Shown piece by piece: positions 34,390-44,200 of a DNA stretch of 64,000 nucleotides. Position 1 is the stretch's first letter. Every line of letters begins with the position of its first letter. The stretch is from Mangrovimonas yunxiaonensis. Lineage in GTDB: Bacteria > Bacteroidota > Bacteroidia > Flavobacteriales > Flavobacteriaceae. Under the pieces are notes generated by a model. The model worked only from the letters and a program-made list of their open reading frames with translations. It was not told the origin of the DNA and did not search any database. A program made the position numbers and the translations under genes. Location: NCBI RefSeq assembly GCF_000733475.1, contig NZ_JPFK01000003.1, positions 124,001-188,000 of the forward strand, written 5' to 3'.

Positions 34390-35169
34390 ATGAGTAACAA
34401 ACCTATTGGCATATTCGATTCTGGTGTTGGTGGCACATCGGTGTGGCGAGAACTCCACGCCTATTTGCCCAACGAAAACACCATATACCTTGCCGATAGT
34501 AAAAATGCACCTTATGGCCCTAAAGGAAAAGACAGTATTATTGCACTTAGCATAAAAAACACAGAGTTACTTATAAACAAAGGCTGTAAACTTATTGTTG
34601 TGGCCTGCAATACAGCAACTACCAATGCCATAAAAACCCTTCGCAGCACTTACAACATTCCTTTTATTGGCATAGAACCCGCCATAAAACCAGCGGCCCT
34701 ACAAACCAAAAACAACACCATTGGTATTTTGGCAACCCGAGGCACCTTAAGTAGTGAGCTGTTTCATAACACGGCCGCCCTTTACGGAAACAACATTACT
34801 ATTTTAGAGCAAAATGGCGATGGTATTGTTGAGTTGATTGAAAATGGCCAAATACAATCCAACGAAATGAAGGCCCTCCTTAAAGCCTACCTCTTGCCTA
34901 TGGTAGAAGCCAATATAGACTACTTGGTTTTAGGATGCACCCACTACCCCTATTTAATGCCTTTACTGCTGGATATTCTGCCTAAATCGGTTAAAATAAT
35001 CGATTCTGGAGAGGCTGTGGCCAAACAAACCAAAAACGTTTTAAAGCAATACGCCTTAGAAAACACCCAAATAAGCACTCCCAAAAATGAATTTTTCACC
35101 AATGGCAATCCAGAAGTGATAAAACAGCTTTTGGGCGAAACGTATAACGTTAAATATCTAGACTTTTAA
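34390..35169 (+). CDS. murI: Glutamate racemase
   Basis: Cofactor-independent racemase making D-glutamate for peptidoglycan, 259 residues. The catalytic cysteines are in VVACNTATTNA (about 68-78) and LGCTHYPYL (about 179-187, with the following His). GIFDSGVGGTSV (about 7-18) has the conserved Asp. ATG at 34390 begins the family-typical N-terminus; nine upstream in-frame codons lie in the terminator. The 3' end overlaps the converging carbonic anhydrase gene by four bases. Confidence 0.95.
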   Translation: MSNKPIGIFDSGVGGTSVWRELHAYLPNENTIYLADSKNAPYGPKGKDSIIALSIKNTELLINKGCKLIVVACNTATTNAIKTLRSTYNIPFIGIEPAIKPAALQTKNNTIGILATRGTLSSELFHNTAALYGNNITILEQNGDGIVELIENGQIQSNEMKALLKAYLLPMVEANIDYLVLGCTHYPYLMPLLLDILPKSVKIIDSGEAVAKQTKNVLKQYALENTQISTPKNEFFTNGNPEVIKQLLGETYNVKYLDF

Positions 35170-35684
35170 TCTGCTTTAAACCAACTGGAATAAGTAATGT
35201 AGTTGTTTGCAATTCGGTCTATTTCTCCAGCAATTAATTCGGGGCTAACATCTTTAACCTTCTTTGCCGGAACTCCGGCATAAATACTCCCCGACTCTAC
35301 CCTTGTTCGTTGGGTGACTACTGCTCCCGCAGCAATAATACTATGGCTTTCTACAATACAATCATCCATAACAATACTCCCCATACCTATTAGCACATTG
35401 TCGTGAATGGTACAGCCATGAACAATTGCATTATGGCCTATAGACACATTATTACCAATGGTTGTTGGTGATTTTTGATACGTCGCATGAATTACGGCCC
35501 CATCTTGAATGTTAACCTTATTCCCTATTTTTATGGTATGCACATCGCCCCTAATAACGGCGTTAAACCACACGCTGCATTGTGCCCCCATAGTAACTTG
35601 GCCTACAATAGTCGCATTTTCTGCAATAAAGCAATCGTCTGGGATTTCTGGATGTATCTTATTTACGGGTTTTATAATAGGCAT
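35166..35684 (-). CDS. Gamma-carbonic anhydrase family protein (hexapeptide repeat)
   Basis: Left-handed beta-helix protein of 172 residues, YrdA/CaiE type. Hexapeptide turns are seen throughout: FIAENATIVGQVTMGAQCSV, IGNKVNIQDGAVIHATYQKS, IGNNVSIGHNAIVHGCTIHD, VLIGMGSIVMDDCIVESHSI. The histidines in VIHAT and GHNAIVHG are the usual zinc ligands. Enzymatic carbonic anhydrase activity is often unproven for this group. Two hairpins lie in the 210 bases upstream. Confidence 0.9.
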   Translation of the reverse strand: MPIIKPVNKIHPEIPDDCFIAENATIVGQVTMGAQCSVWFNAVIRGDVHTIKIGNKVNIQDGAVIHATYQKSPTTIGNNVSIGHNAIVHGCTIHDNVLIGMGSIVMDDCIVESHSIIAAGAVVTQRTRVESGSIYAGVPAKKVKDVSPELIAGEIDRIANNYITYSSWFKAD

Positions 35685-35697
35685 ACTAATTCCTTTG

Positions 35698-35736
35698 AAA
35701 AAAGGAATCTCATCTATTGAATTGAGAATCCTTTTT
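35698..35736. repeat. Imperfect inverted repeat upstream of the carbonic anhydrase gene
   Basis: AAAAAGGAATCTCA-type arm near 35699-35712 and TGAGAATCCTTTTT near 35723-35736 pair with one mismatch. On the reverse strand a run of T follows. It may terminate transcription from the LytTR operon or form a leader hairpin 14 bases before the carbonic anhydrase start. Confidence 0.5.
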
Positions 35737-35871
35737 GATTAATCTTTGGTTATTTAAATCGCAATACGAAGCTACTAATAAATTTAACAAAAATGGTTTC
35801 TCGTTTTACTTTTAAAGCTATTGTCTTTTACAGATTAAAAAATGTTATATGGTATTCTTTTATCTTATAAG

Positions 35872-35891
35872 ATTCCTGCCTACGCAGGAAT
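35872..35891. repeat. REP-like hairpin downstream of the LytTR gene
   Basis: ATTCCTGC and GCAGGAAT are perfect 8-bp arms around a CTAC loop, just beyond the response regulator stop at 35895. It may be a dispersed repeat or weak terminator. Its design resembles the hairpin at 905-918. Confidence 0.5.
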
Positions 35892-35894
35892 TTG

Positions 35895-36629
35895 TCATTT
35901 AAAATGTGATAATAACTCTGATTTTTTTGAGGCAGACACCAAAACTTCCTTGCCATTACTCAAGATAACGCTTCCCCCCTTGCCCTTTACATATTTTACA
36001 ATTTCATTAACGTTAACCAAATAACTTTTATGAACCCGGGAAAACGTATAGTCTTTTAACGTTTCTTCTATGTGCTTTAATGTTTTGCTAACCACTTTTT
36101 TGGTGTTGTTCGTTAAATAAATTTCGGTATAGTTATCGTCTGCCTTACAATACAGAATTTGGTTGGTGTTAACAACCTCAAAACCATCCTGCTGCGGCAG
36201 GGTTATTTTACCATGTACCATGTTCGATTTTGAAGCCAACACCTGTCCGTGCAAGGCATCTTCCTTGCGCTTAATTTCGGTAACATGATCAACAGCTTTA
36301 ATGAGTTCCTCTATAGAAATAGGTTTCATTAAGTAATACGACGCGTGGGCATTTAGAGCCTCTATAGCATAATGTGTATAGGCCGTTACAAAAACTGTTT
36401 CGAAAGTAATGTCGCCTACCTTCTCCAACAAATCGAAAGCATTTCCAAAAGGCATTTCTACATCTAAAAAAACCAGATCCAAATCCAACTGCCTGATTAA
36501 CGTCAACGCTTCGTTTACATTTGCAGCTTCCCCTAAAACCGTTACATTAGGGCAGTACTTGTTTAAATAGTTTTTTAAAATATCGCGACTCGACTTTTCG
36601 TCTTCTACAATAATCGATTTTAACGTCAT
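35895..36629 (-). CDS. LytTR-family response regulator
   Basis: DNA-binding response regulator of 244 residues. The receiver domain (about 3-120) has the acidic pocket VEDEKSSRD, phospho-acceptor Asp in LVFLDVEMPFGNAFDLL (about residue 55), and TAYTHYA and KPIS for the switch Thr and Lys. The LytTR domain (about 145-240) shows LYCKADDNYTEIYL, FSRVHKSYLVN and VSASKK. It starts two bases after the sensor kinase, forming a classic LytS/LytTR pair. The target promoters are unknown. Confidence 0.95.
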   Translation of the reverse strand: MTLKSIIVEDEKSSRDILKNYLNKYCPNVTVLGEAANVNEALTLIRQLDLDLVFLDVEMPFGNAFDLLEKVGDITFETVFVTAYTHYAIEALNAHASYYLMKPISIEELIKAVDHVTEIKRKEDALHGQVLASKSNMVHGKITLPQQDGFEVVNTNQILYCKADDNYTEIYLTNNTKKVVSKTLKHIEETLKDYTFSRVHKSYLVNVNEIVKYVKGKGGSVILSNGKEVLVSASKKSELLSHFK

Positions 36630-36631
36630 GT

Positions 36632-38809
36632 TTAATCCTTTTTTAAAATTACGGTGACTTTAGTACCAACATCTTCTTGTAAACGGTCTAAATCATCTAT
36701 ATAAACATCCACCTTATCCTTGTGCATTTTATTTAGAATCTCGACCCGCTTTTTAATATTGCTCATCCCTTTTGAATTGTGCTTTTCTTGGTGCTTTGTT
36801 TTTAGGGCTTTCGACTTTTCCCTTCCTATACCATTGTCTGCAATAATAATTTGCAGCTCATTTTTACCCAGTTGCTCTAACGTAATCCTTAACATGCCCT
36901 TTTGCGTTTTATAACGCAGCCCGTGCCAAACGGCATTCTCAATAAACGGCTGCAATAGCATAGGCGGAATTTGATAGTCTTCAACAGTAATTTCTGGTGC
37001 TACAAGAATTTCATAATCAAATTGGTCCTTAAACCTAAAATGTTCCAGTTTGGTGTACAGCTGCAATAATTCCATCTCTTTTTTCAACGGAATAAAATCG
37101 GCTTCGCTATTTTCTAAAACGGCACGCATTAAGAAAGAAAAATCGGTTAGGTATTTATTGGCGGTTCGTTCGTCATTTAAAGCTATAAAGCTGTTAACAG
37201 AGTTTAATGCATTAAATATAAAATGAGGATTCATTTGGCTTCGCAACGATTTTAAGGCTAGTAAGTTATTGGCCAAGCGTTGCTGTTTGATGTACTTATA
37301 CATAAAATAAGCCAAAACCATTAAAAGCATGACGCCACCTATAAGCGAGTAAATTACTAGCTGTTGGCGCTTGTTTCGTTCGGATGTGAGTTGGTACTTA
37401 CTTTCAGAAAGTTCGCGGTCTTTTTCAAGACTTGCGATCCTGTTTTGTTTGTTTGCAATGTCTCGGCTAAATTTTGCTGCCTGAACAATTTCCTGTTCTT
37501 TTTTAACATAAAGCGCCTCTACAACCTCGGTGTATTCTTTATAAGCCTCTAGGGCTTTTTCATCGTTCCCAGCTTGGCTATAAACTTCCGACAGCTTTCG
37601 CTTGGCGTCTTTTTTAATAACCAAATCGGCCTTTTCATCGGCTTCTTTTATACTTTTCTCTAAGTAACTAACAGCACTGTCGTAATCTTTTTTTAAGAAA
37701 TAGGCATTTCCTATTTTGTAATTCTGTTTTTGTGGTGTTAGGGCACTTTTGTTATCAATTACAGAATCGGTTTCAATGTCTCTTATGTTCTGAAGGGCTT
37801 CCTTTCGCAACTTAATTTCCGCTTCAAAAGCGTGGTTGGTATGTTGGAAATCGGCAACGGTTATTTTTTCTTCTAAAGCCCTTTTTTTATTTTCTTTCGA
37901 AGCCAACTCTAGAGCATTATCGAAAAAAAGCTCTGCTTTTTCTATTTGCCCACTTTGCGTATAGGCCTTAGCGATTTTTGAATTTAAATCGGTCACTTTA
38001 GGAGACACCAAATGCTTTTTTGCTATATCCAGCCCACTTTTATAGGTGTTTACAGCTTTTGTATAATCCTTCTTACCCAAATAAGCATCGCCCAAGCCTT
38101 CAAAAAGCGCAATGGTTTCCCAGGTTGAAAGGGTTTGGTTCATTAGCGCTTTAAACCCTTCAATGCTTTGTTCAAAATTTTTGTTTCGCTCGTAAGCTTG
38201 AGCCAACTTTAGTTCAACATTGGCAAGCCCTCTGCTTTGTAAGCTTATTTTATAGTTTGAAATGGCCAAATCGTATTGTTGCCACTCAAAATAAATATCT
38301 GCTATAACCTCGTAGGCCATAGCATTCTGCGCTTTAGAATTGCTTTTGGCCAAGGCCTCTGTAGCATAGCGAAGGCTTTTCTCGACATCTTGCTTTTTAT
38401 AGGCTCTAGCCGAATCTAGCCCCCGTTCAAAGGCCAATGCTTGCTGTTGGTCATCTACAAAATTAGCTGAAGGACTAGCGGCGACCACATCAATAATAAT
38501 TTTGTCGTTGCCATAAACCATATAAAAAACGGTATTAAAGCTTGGGTGCGATACAGTTAGTCTATCGCCTTTTTTCGCTTTAACCTTAAACTCCCCAAAA
38601 CGGTCGGTCGTTACAGAAGCTCCGCCCTGTACATCTACCCTAGCATGCCTAATGGGCGTAAAGGTTTCCCGTTCTCTTACAAGGCCTTCAATGGTAAAAT
38701 GTGCTTCCTCCGCAACGGTACTCTTAAACAGAGTTTCTTGAGCGATAAGAAGCCCAGTATTAAAACAAACTCCCATCAAGAGCAAATATTTTATGACCTG
38801 CGTTTTCAT
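36632..38809 (-). CDS. LytS-type histidine kinase with carboxypeptidase-regulatory-like and TPR sensor
   Basis: Sensor kinase of about 725 residues. After a signal peptide (MKTQVIKYLLLMGVCFNTGL, ending LIAQ) comes a carboxypeptidase-regulatory-like beta domain (FTIEGLVRERETFTPIRHAR onward, about 34-105). TPR repeats (about 125-430) follow, then a coiled coil and a membrane helix (QLVIYSLIGGVMLLMVLAYF, about 485-504). The His_kinase domain has QMNPHFIFNALNSVNSFIAL and the ATPase reads ENAVWHGLRY and IADNGIGREKSK. The ATG at 38809 is chosen because it starts the signal peptide; 35 upstream codons are rejected. It transcribes into the response regulator. Confidence 0.93.
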   Translation of the reverse strand: MKTQVIKYLLLMGVCFNTGLLIAQETLFKSTVAEEAHFTIEGLVRERETFTPIRHARVDVQGGASVTTDRFGEFKVKAKKGDRLTVSHPSFNTVFYMVYGNDKIIIDVVAASPSANFVDDQQQALAFERGLDSARAYKKQDVEKSLRYATEALAKSNSKAQNAMAYEVIADIYFEWQQYDLAISNYKISLQSRGLANVELKLAQAYERNKNFEQSIEGFKALMNQTLSTWETIALFEGLGDAYLGKKDYTKAVNTYKSGLDIAKKHLVSPKVTDLNSKIAKAYTQSGQIEKAELFFDNALELASKENKKRALEEKITVADFQHTNHAFEAEIKLRKEALQNIRDIETDSVIDNKSALTPQKQNYKIGNAYFLKKDYDSAVSYLEKSIKEADEKADLVIKKDAKRKLSEVYSQAGNDEKALEAYKEYTEVVEALYVKKEQEIVQAAKFSRDIANKQNRIASLEKDRELSESKYQLTSERNKRQQLVIYSLIGGVMLLMVLAYFMYKYIKQQRLANNLLALKSLRSQMNPHFIFNALNSVNSFIALNDERTANKYLTDFSFLMRAVLENSEADFIPLKKEMELLQLYTKLEHFRFKDQFDYEILVAPEITVEDYQIPPMLLQPFIENAVWHGLRYKTQKGMLRITLEQLGKNELQIIIADNGIGREKSKALKTKHQEKHNSKGMSNIKKRVEILNKMHKDKVDVYIDDLDRLQEDVGTKVTVILKKD

Positions 38810-39008
38810 ACATGTAAAATCACTTTTATAAACATACGCACTTTTAGCGTATTGAAAAAACCAAAGGCTGCTACTTTTTACGCCTGGCCGTAATAAAAAA
38901 GCGCCTTTACTCATTTAGCGTCATGGTTTGCTAAATGCTATGGCGCCTTAGCTAATTGTGCCTTTTTATTTTAAAAAAACCACGATAGCTTTAAAACAAA
39001 AATAACTT

Positions 39009-40148
39009 ATGAAACGCATGCCGTATTACCTCGGTTTAATCGCTTTACTTACTAGTTTCACATCTAGGTCTTTTAACTTTAGTATGGAGCATAAAACTCC
39101 GCTACCTAAAGAAACTACCACATTTATAAAAGTTGCTTTACTGCTAGATACCAGCAATAGTATGGATGGTTTAATCGATCAAGCTAAAGCCCAGCTCTGG
39201 CGTATTGTAAATCAGCTATCGTATGTAAAATGCCATGACGAACATCCTCGTTTACAAATTGCCCTTTACGAATATGGCAACGATAACCTAAGTAAGGAAA
39301 AAGGGTATTTAAGACAAGTCTTGGCTTTTAGTGAAGATTTAGACGACATCTCCGAGCAACTTTTCTCCCTAACCACCAATGGTGGAAATGAATACTGTGG
39401 TGCCGCCATACAAGCCTCCCTAAACGATTTAGACTGGGGAATAAGCTCATCCAACCTCAATCTAATTTTCATTGCCGGGAATGAACCGTTCAACCAAGGA
39501 GCAGTTGCTTATCAGGATGCTGCCATAAATGCTATTGAAAAGGGCATTACCATAAACACCATTTTTTGCGGGGATTATGCGCAAGGAATTCAATTGCATT
39601 GGGAAGATGCCGCTAAGTTAACCCAAGGGAATTACCTAGCCATCAACCATAATAAAGAGACCGTTCATATCGCAACGCCCTATGACAATGAAATCTTAGA
39701 CCAAAACAAACAACTTAACAACACCTACATGCCATACGGACACAGGGGCACAGAAAAATTAAACCGGCAACAGAAACAAGATCAGAATGCTTATAACCAC
39801 AGCAAGGCCAATGCCGTAAGCAGAGCTTTAAGCAAGAGTTCTCATGCATACAAAAATACGAGTTGGGACTTGGTCGATGCCGTTATGGAACATAAAATAA
39901 ACCTGAATGATATCAGTCGGGAAAACCTCCCTAAACAGCTTCAAAACATGAGCAAAAAAGAACTTTCACGCTACATAACAAAACAGTACAACAAGCGGCT
40001 TAATATTCAAGACAACATTAAAACCTTAAACCTAAAAAGGCAAGATTACTTAACAACGCATACCATAGAAAGCCATAACCCATTAGAAAAGGCCATGCTA
40101 AGTGCCATAAAAGAACAAGCTAAAAAAAGGCATTGCAACTGGGAGTAA
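39009..40148 (+). CDS. Exported VWA-domain protein
   Basis: 379 residues with a signal peptide-like N-terminus (MKRMPYYLGLIALLTSFTSR). A von Willebrand A domain (about 34-230) has the MIDAS start KVALLLDTSNSMDG (D-x-S-x-S). The later MIDAS aspartate block reads FIAGNEPFNQG, so one metal ligand may be changed. The C-terminal third is helical and very basic (SKANAVSRALSKSSHAYKNT, KKELSRYITKQYNKRLN). It is divergent from the LytS kinase gene across about 200 bases and may be a target of it. Function unknown. Confidence 0.82.
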   Translation: MKRMPYYLGLIALLTSFTSRSFNFSMEHKTPLPKETTTFIKVALLLDTSNSMDGLIDQAKAQLWRIVNQLSYVKCHDEHPRLQIALYEYGNDNLSKEKGYLRQVLAFSEDLDDISEQLFSLTTNGGNEYCGAAIQASLNDLDWGISSSNLNLIFIAGNEPFNQGAVAYQDAAINAIEKGITINTIFCGDYAQGIQLHWEDAAKLTQGNYLAINHNKETVHIATPYDNEILDQNKQLNNTYMPYGHRGTEKLNRQQKQDQNAYNHSKANAVSRALSKSSHAYKNTSWDLVDAVMEHKINLNDISRENLPKQLQNMSKKELSRYITKQYNKRLNIQDNIKTLNLKRQDYLTTHTIESHNPLEKAMLSAIKEQAKKRHCNWE

Positions 40149-40162
40149 AATGCTATAAAAAG

Positions 40163-40194
40163 AAAAAGCCTTGGTGTTTTTCCAAGGCTTTTTT
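40163..40194. terminator. Bidirectional terminator between VWA and PorP/SprF genes
   Basis: AAAAAGCCTTGG (40163-40174) pairs with CCAAGGCTTTTT (40182 onward) around a seven-base loop, with T/A runs on both strands. Confidence 0.85.
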
Positions 40195-40200
40195 GTATTG

Positions 40201-41217
40201 TTAATTAACTGCAGGACAATTACAGTGGTAACGTTCCTTTCTACAATTAAAGTTAAATCCTAAAGTAATTTGGTGAAAGCCTCCGTTATTAAAAACAACC
40301 GAATTGGCTTGGTAAGAGTAGGTATAGGCAAACATAAATTGCTTGTAATCTATTCCTAAAATAGGAGTAATATACTGTAGTTTTTGGCTGCTAACGCCAT
40401 TACCTTCATAGTAATCGGCACCATCTAGACTTCTTCTGTACGATAATCCTCCCCAAAGTTTACCAAACTCCAGCTCTTTATATGCCTTGGCATTAATGTC
40501 GATAGAAGATTCTTTAGTACCGTCTTTGTACTGAAACATCACCGAAGGTTCAAAAGCCCAAGTGCTGCCATATTTTGCAAACACATAACCTGCCGAGCCT
40601 AAAAACTGACGCGGGTTATCATAGGCAAAAAGGCCATTTTCGTTAGCGTTTATACCATCGTTTTTAAGCATGTTCTTAACTGTTGCATGCGCATAAAAAT
40701 TATACAAGTGGTACGAAAACCCAAAATCTAAATTAAAATTTGTAGCACTTTGGTCTACGCCAGCTATAATAGGATCAAAAGGCTCGTTAATAAAAGCACT
40801 TTCGTCTAGTTTATATTGAATAGCGCCCACGCTTAATCCAAAAGAAAGCATGTTTAAATCTACATCACTTCTCGAAAACATAATATGATGAGCATAAGTA
40901 ATGTACCCGCCAGTTTGCGAATGATATCCATTTTTATCGGTATACAAAATGGCACCAATACCAGATTGCGAATCGCCAATTCTACCATTTGCACTTGCCG
41001 TTAATAACCTTGGGGCATCATCATCTCCAAACCATTGCTGTCTACCCGTAATTCTAACCTTTGCACAATTTGAAGCACCCGCCATTGATGGGTGTATTAA
41101 ATAATAGTTGTCTGTTAAATAATCAGAATATATCGGAAGTCCTTCCTGCGATTGAGCATTAAAAAATCCTAGCAAGGAAATTACTCCTGTTAAAAAAATC
41201 TTGTTTATTAATTTCAT
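40201..41217 (-). CDS. sprF: PorP/SprF-family type IX secretion outer-membrane protein
   Basis: Outer-membrane barrel of 338 residues that assists secretion or surface attachment of type B T9SS cargo. Signal peptide MKLINKIFLTGVISLLGFFN is followed by QEGLPIYSDYLTDNYYLIHP (about 24-43), the PorP/SprF family signature, and a barrel with many Tyr/Gly strands. Its end, FNFNCRKERYHCNCPAVN, is Cys-rich. It lies 15 bases after the giant adhesin gene in the same orientation, the usual SprB-SprF arrangement. Confidence 0.92.
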   Translation of the reverse strand: MKLINKIFLTGVISLLGFFNAQSQEGLPIYSDYLTDNYYLIHPSMAGASNCAKVRITGRQQWFGDDDAPRLLTASANGRIGDSQSGIGAILYTDKNGYHSQTGGYITYAHHIMFSRSDVDLNMLSFGLSVGAIQYKLDESAFINEPFDPIIAGVDQSATNFNLDFGFSYHLYNFYAHATVKNMLKNDGINANENGLFAYDNPRQFLGSAGYVFAKYGSTWAFEPSVMFQYKDGTKESSIDINAKAYKELEFGKLWGGLSYRRSLDGADYYEGNGVSSQKLQYITPILGIDYKQFMFAYTYSYQANSVVFNNGGFHQITLGFNFNCRKERYHCNCPAVN

Positions 41218-41232
41218 GAGGTTAAGTATATA

Positions 41233-44200
41233 TTATCGTTTCAATGTGAAATGTGCTTTAAACTCCTTGGTGTTTCCACTAATATCTCCTGGCTCGCGGT
41301 ACTCTACCGTAAACCAATAATCATTGGAAGGCATGTGCTCGCCATTAAAGGTTCCGTCCCAACCTGCTCCAGTAGGGCTAAGCTGCTTTAATAACTTGCC
41401 ATAGCGATCAAAGATATAAATTTTAGCGTTAAGTTGGTTGCCTATACCGGCAATCTGCCAAGTATCGTTATATCCATCGTTGTTAGGCGTAAAGTACAGC
41501 GGGTAGTCCATAACAAATACGGTAGTACTAGACACACCACAACCATTGGCATCTCTTACCATTATCTCATGCTCGCCAAAGGCTACATCGGTAAAAGTAT
41601 AGGTATTGGTACCGTTGCTTACCCAAGGCCCATGGTCTATACTAAACTCATAGATGCTATTGCCCGTGGCCGTGGCCACAACAACATGGGTATCGGCAAA
41701 GGCCTCGGTGGCCACTTCTGCCGTTACTGCTGGTGGAGCGCTCTCTATAACCGTGGTTGTAAGACTGCTGTTACAACCCGTGGCCAAGTCCTCCACATAA
41801 ACGGTATAGGTGCCGCCTATTAAAGGTTCGTAGCTAGGGTCTGTACTTAATACGGTTGCTGGGTCACCTGCTTCGGTCCATTCAAAAGCGTACAGCGTAG
41901 CATCTAGTCCAGTGTCCATAACCGGTACATTGATGACTTCTGTCCCGTTCGTGCCCACACAAAGTACGTATGTGTCTTCTAGAACAAAGGCCGGAACTGG
42001 GTTCACCTGAAGGTCAAAAGAGGTCACTTCATAGCAGATGTCCTCTGGTCTGGTATCGTTGTCCACACGTACCCAGATGGTCTGTGGGTTTACGGTATTG
42101 AAATACGATGTTGCTCCAGCTATGGCATTGCTGCCTGCTAGTGCATCGGCTTCACTCTCGTAATAGGTCACCGTATAGTCGGTAGCAGCTTGAGCTCCTA
42201 GAACCGTAGCATCCTGAGTCGTTAGGTCGAACATCACTGAGTCGTTGCTCGGGTTGCCATCAAATTCCATATTGTCGTCACAGCTAACCAATGGCATCAG
42301 TGCATTGGCATTGGCGGCTTCTTGTACTTCTACAAAGAAGCTGGTCGCCACCACGTCACAGCCGGTGGTTAGGTTTCTAATTGCTACAAAGATCTCCTGT
42401 GGGTTGGCATTGTTGTTTGCATAAGCCGATGGGGTTGCAATTCCGCCAAGGCCAGATTCTGCAGCTGCCAAGGTCTCGTAATAGGTCACCGCAAAGTCCG
42501 TAGCGCTCTGACCGTTCAAGGCAATCGCATCCTGAACCGTTAGGTCGAAGGTATATATGCCATCGGTATTGTCCTCACAGGCAATCATATCTTCCAGCAC
42601 CGCGGTGGCGTCTGGAAGTGGGTGTACCATAATCTCGAACGAGGTGATGTTATAACAGCCTGTGCCCATATCGTTTGCATTGTTGGGGTCGCCTGTGTTT
42701 GTAACGCGCACATAAATGGTCTCTGCCGGATCTGTGTTCTGGTACGCTGTTGGGTCTGCAATAGAGCTGTCCCCAGATGCGGCTCCCGAAAAAGTAGTAT
42801 GGTAGCTTACCGTTACGTTGGGCTCGCCATTCAATACGGCTTGTTCGTTGATTGTTAGGTCGAAGGTCTCTACCAGGTCGCCAGGGGTATTGTCGTCACA
42901 TAATTCTATGGGAGACAGGTCTGCGCTGTCGGCTGGTGTAGGCAACGGATCTACTTCTAGGGTCAGTGTTGTTAAGTCGAAACAGCCTGTATCGGTGTTG
43001 GTCACCTTCACCCAGATTGTCATTGGTGCTGGCATCGGGTTTGTATAGGCTGTGTAGTCTGCTATAGGCGTATCCGATTGCACATCGGCAAGGGTCTCAT
43101 AGTAGTCCACTGCCCAGTTCGATACCCCACCGGTGATGGTGCCACTCTGACCGGAAAGGTCGAACGTCGCAATCGCATCGTTGGCGTCGGTATCGTCACA
43201 GATGGCCAGCGATAGGGCCTCTACCGTGGTTACCGGTACTGGTAATGGGTTAACAATCAAGTCTAGGGTTGTTGTGCTGTAACAGCCTGTTGCTAGGTTT
43301 TCTACACGAACGCCCAATGTTGTTGTTCCGCTTGTGTAAGCGCCTGGTGTGGCAATGTACGAAGGGGCTGTTGTCCCAATCTCTGCATCGGAAACTAGGC
43401 TGTAATAGGTTACCTCATAGTCTGCTGCGTTTAGCCCATCTAAAATCTCGGCATCCATGGTCGGCAAGGCAAAGGTTGTCATGCCGTCTGCGGTGCCGTC
43501 GTCATCACAAAGCTCATAGGGCTCTGGGTCGGCTATCTCGGGGGTGGGCAGTACCACTAGGTTTAAGGTAACTATCGTTGGGCAGTTGGTTGCGCCATTA
43601 ACATAGTCTACCCGAACATGAATGGTCTGGTTTACTACGTTTGACAACGGGCTGCTTTGGGGCAGCACATCGTTTGCGGCATCTTCTGGTGTTAGGTGAA
43701 ATGTCACATCCAACGTTGGATCGCCACCGGTAATCTCATTTATTGTACTGTCTAAATCAAAGATTCCTAAACCATCATTGTCTGGATCGCAATATTCTAA
43801 GTCTGCTGGAACATTGGCCGCCGGAGCGCCCACCACTTCAAGGGTAAGTGTGGTTGTATCGAAACAGCCTGTCGCGGCGTTCTCTACACGTACGTGTACC
43901 ACCTCGCCGTTCGTGCCAATATAGGCCGCAGCCGATGGGGCTACTTCTGGGGTGCCAATCTGAGCCGAGGCTAGGTCGTTGTGGTAGGTTACCACATAAC
44001 CCGCATTGCCGCCGGTAATCTCATTGTTCTTTACCGTAAGGTTCATCTCCGTAATCCCATCAGGGATGTTGTCGTCGCATACAGCCAATGGTGTTGGGGC
44101 CACAAGGGTTGGTAATGGGTTAACCACAACCGTGGCCGAGGCTGTTAACATACTTAAGCATGTTGTTCCAAGGTTCTCTACCTGCTCTAGGGTAAGGACT

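Noticed and set aside
38810-38914. N-terminal extension of the LytS kinase
   Set aside because: The 35 extra codons precede a normal signal peptide starting at 38809, which would then be buried.
38997-39004. Reverse-strand TATTTTTG as the LytS kinase promoter
   Set aside because: It lies about 190 bases from the kinase start with no TTG at the right spacing, and falls beside the VWA start codon; probably chance in AT-rich DNA.
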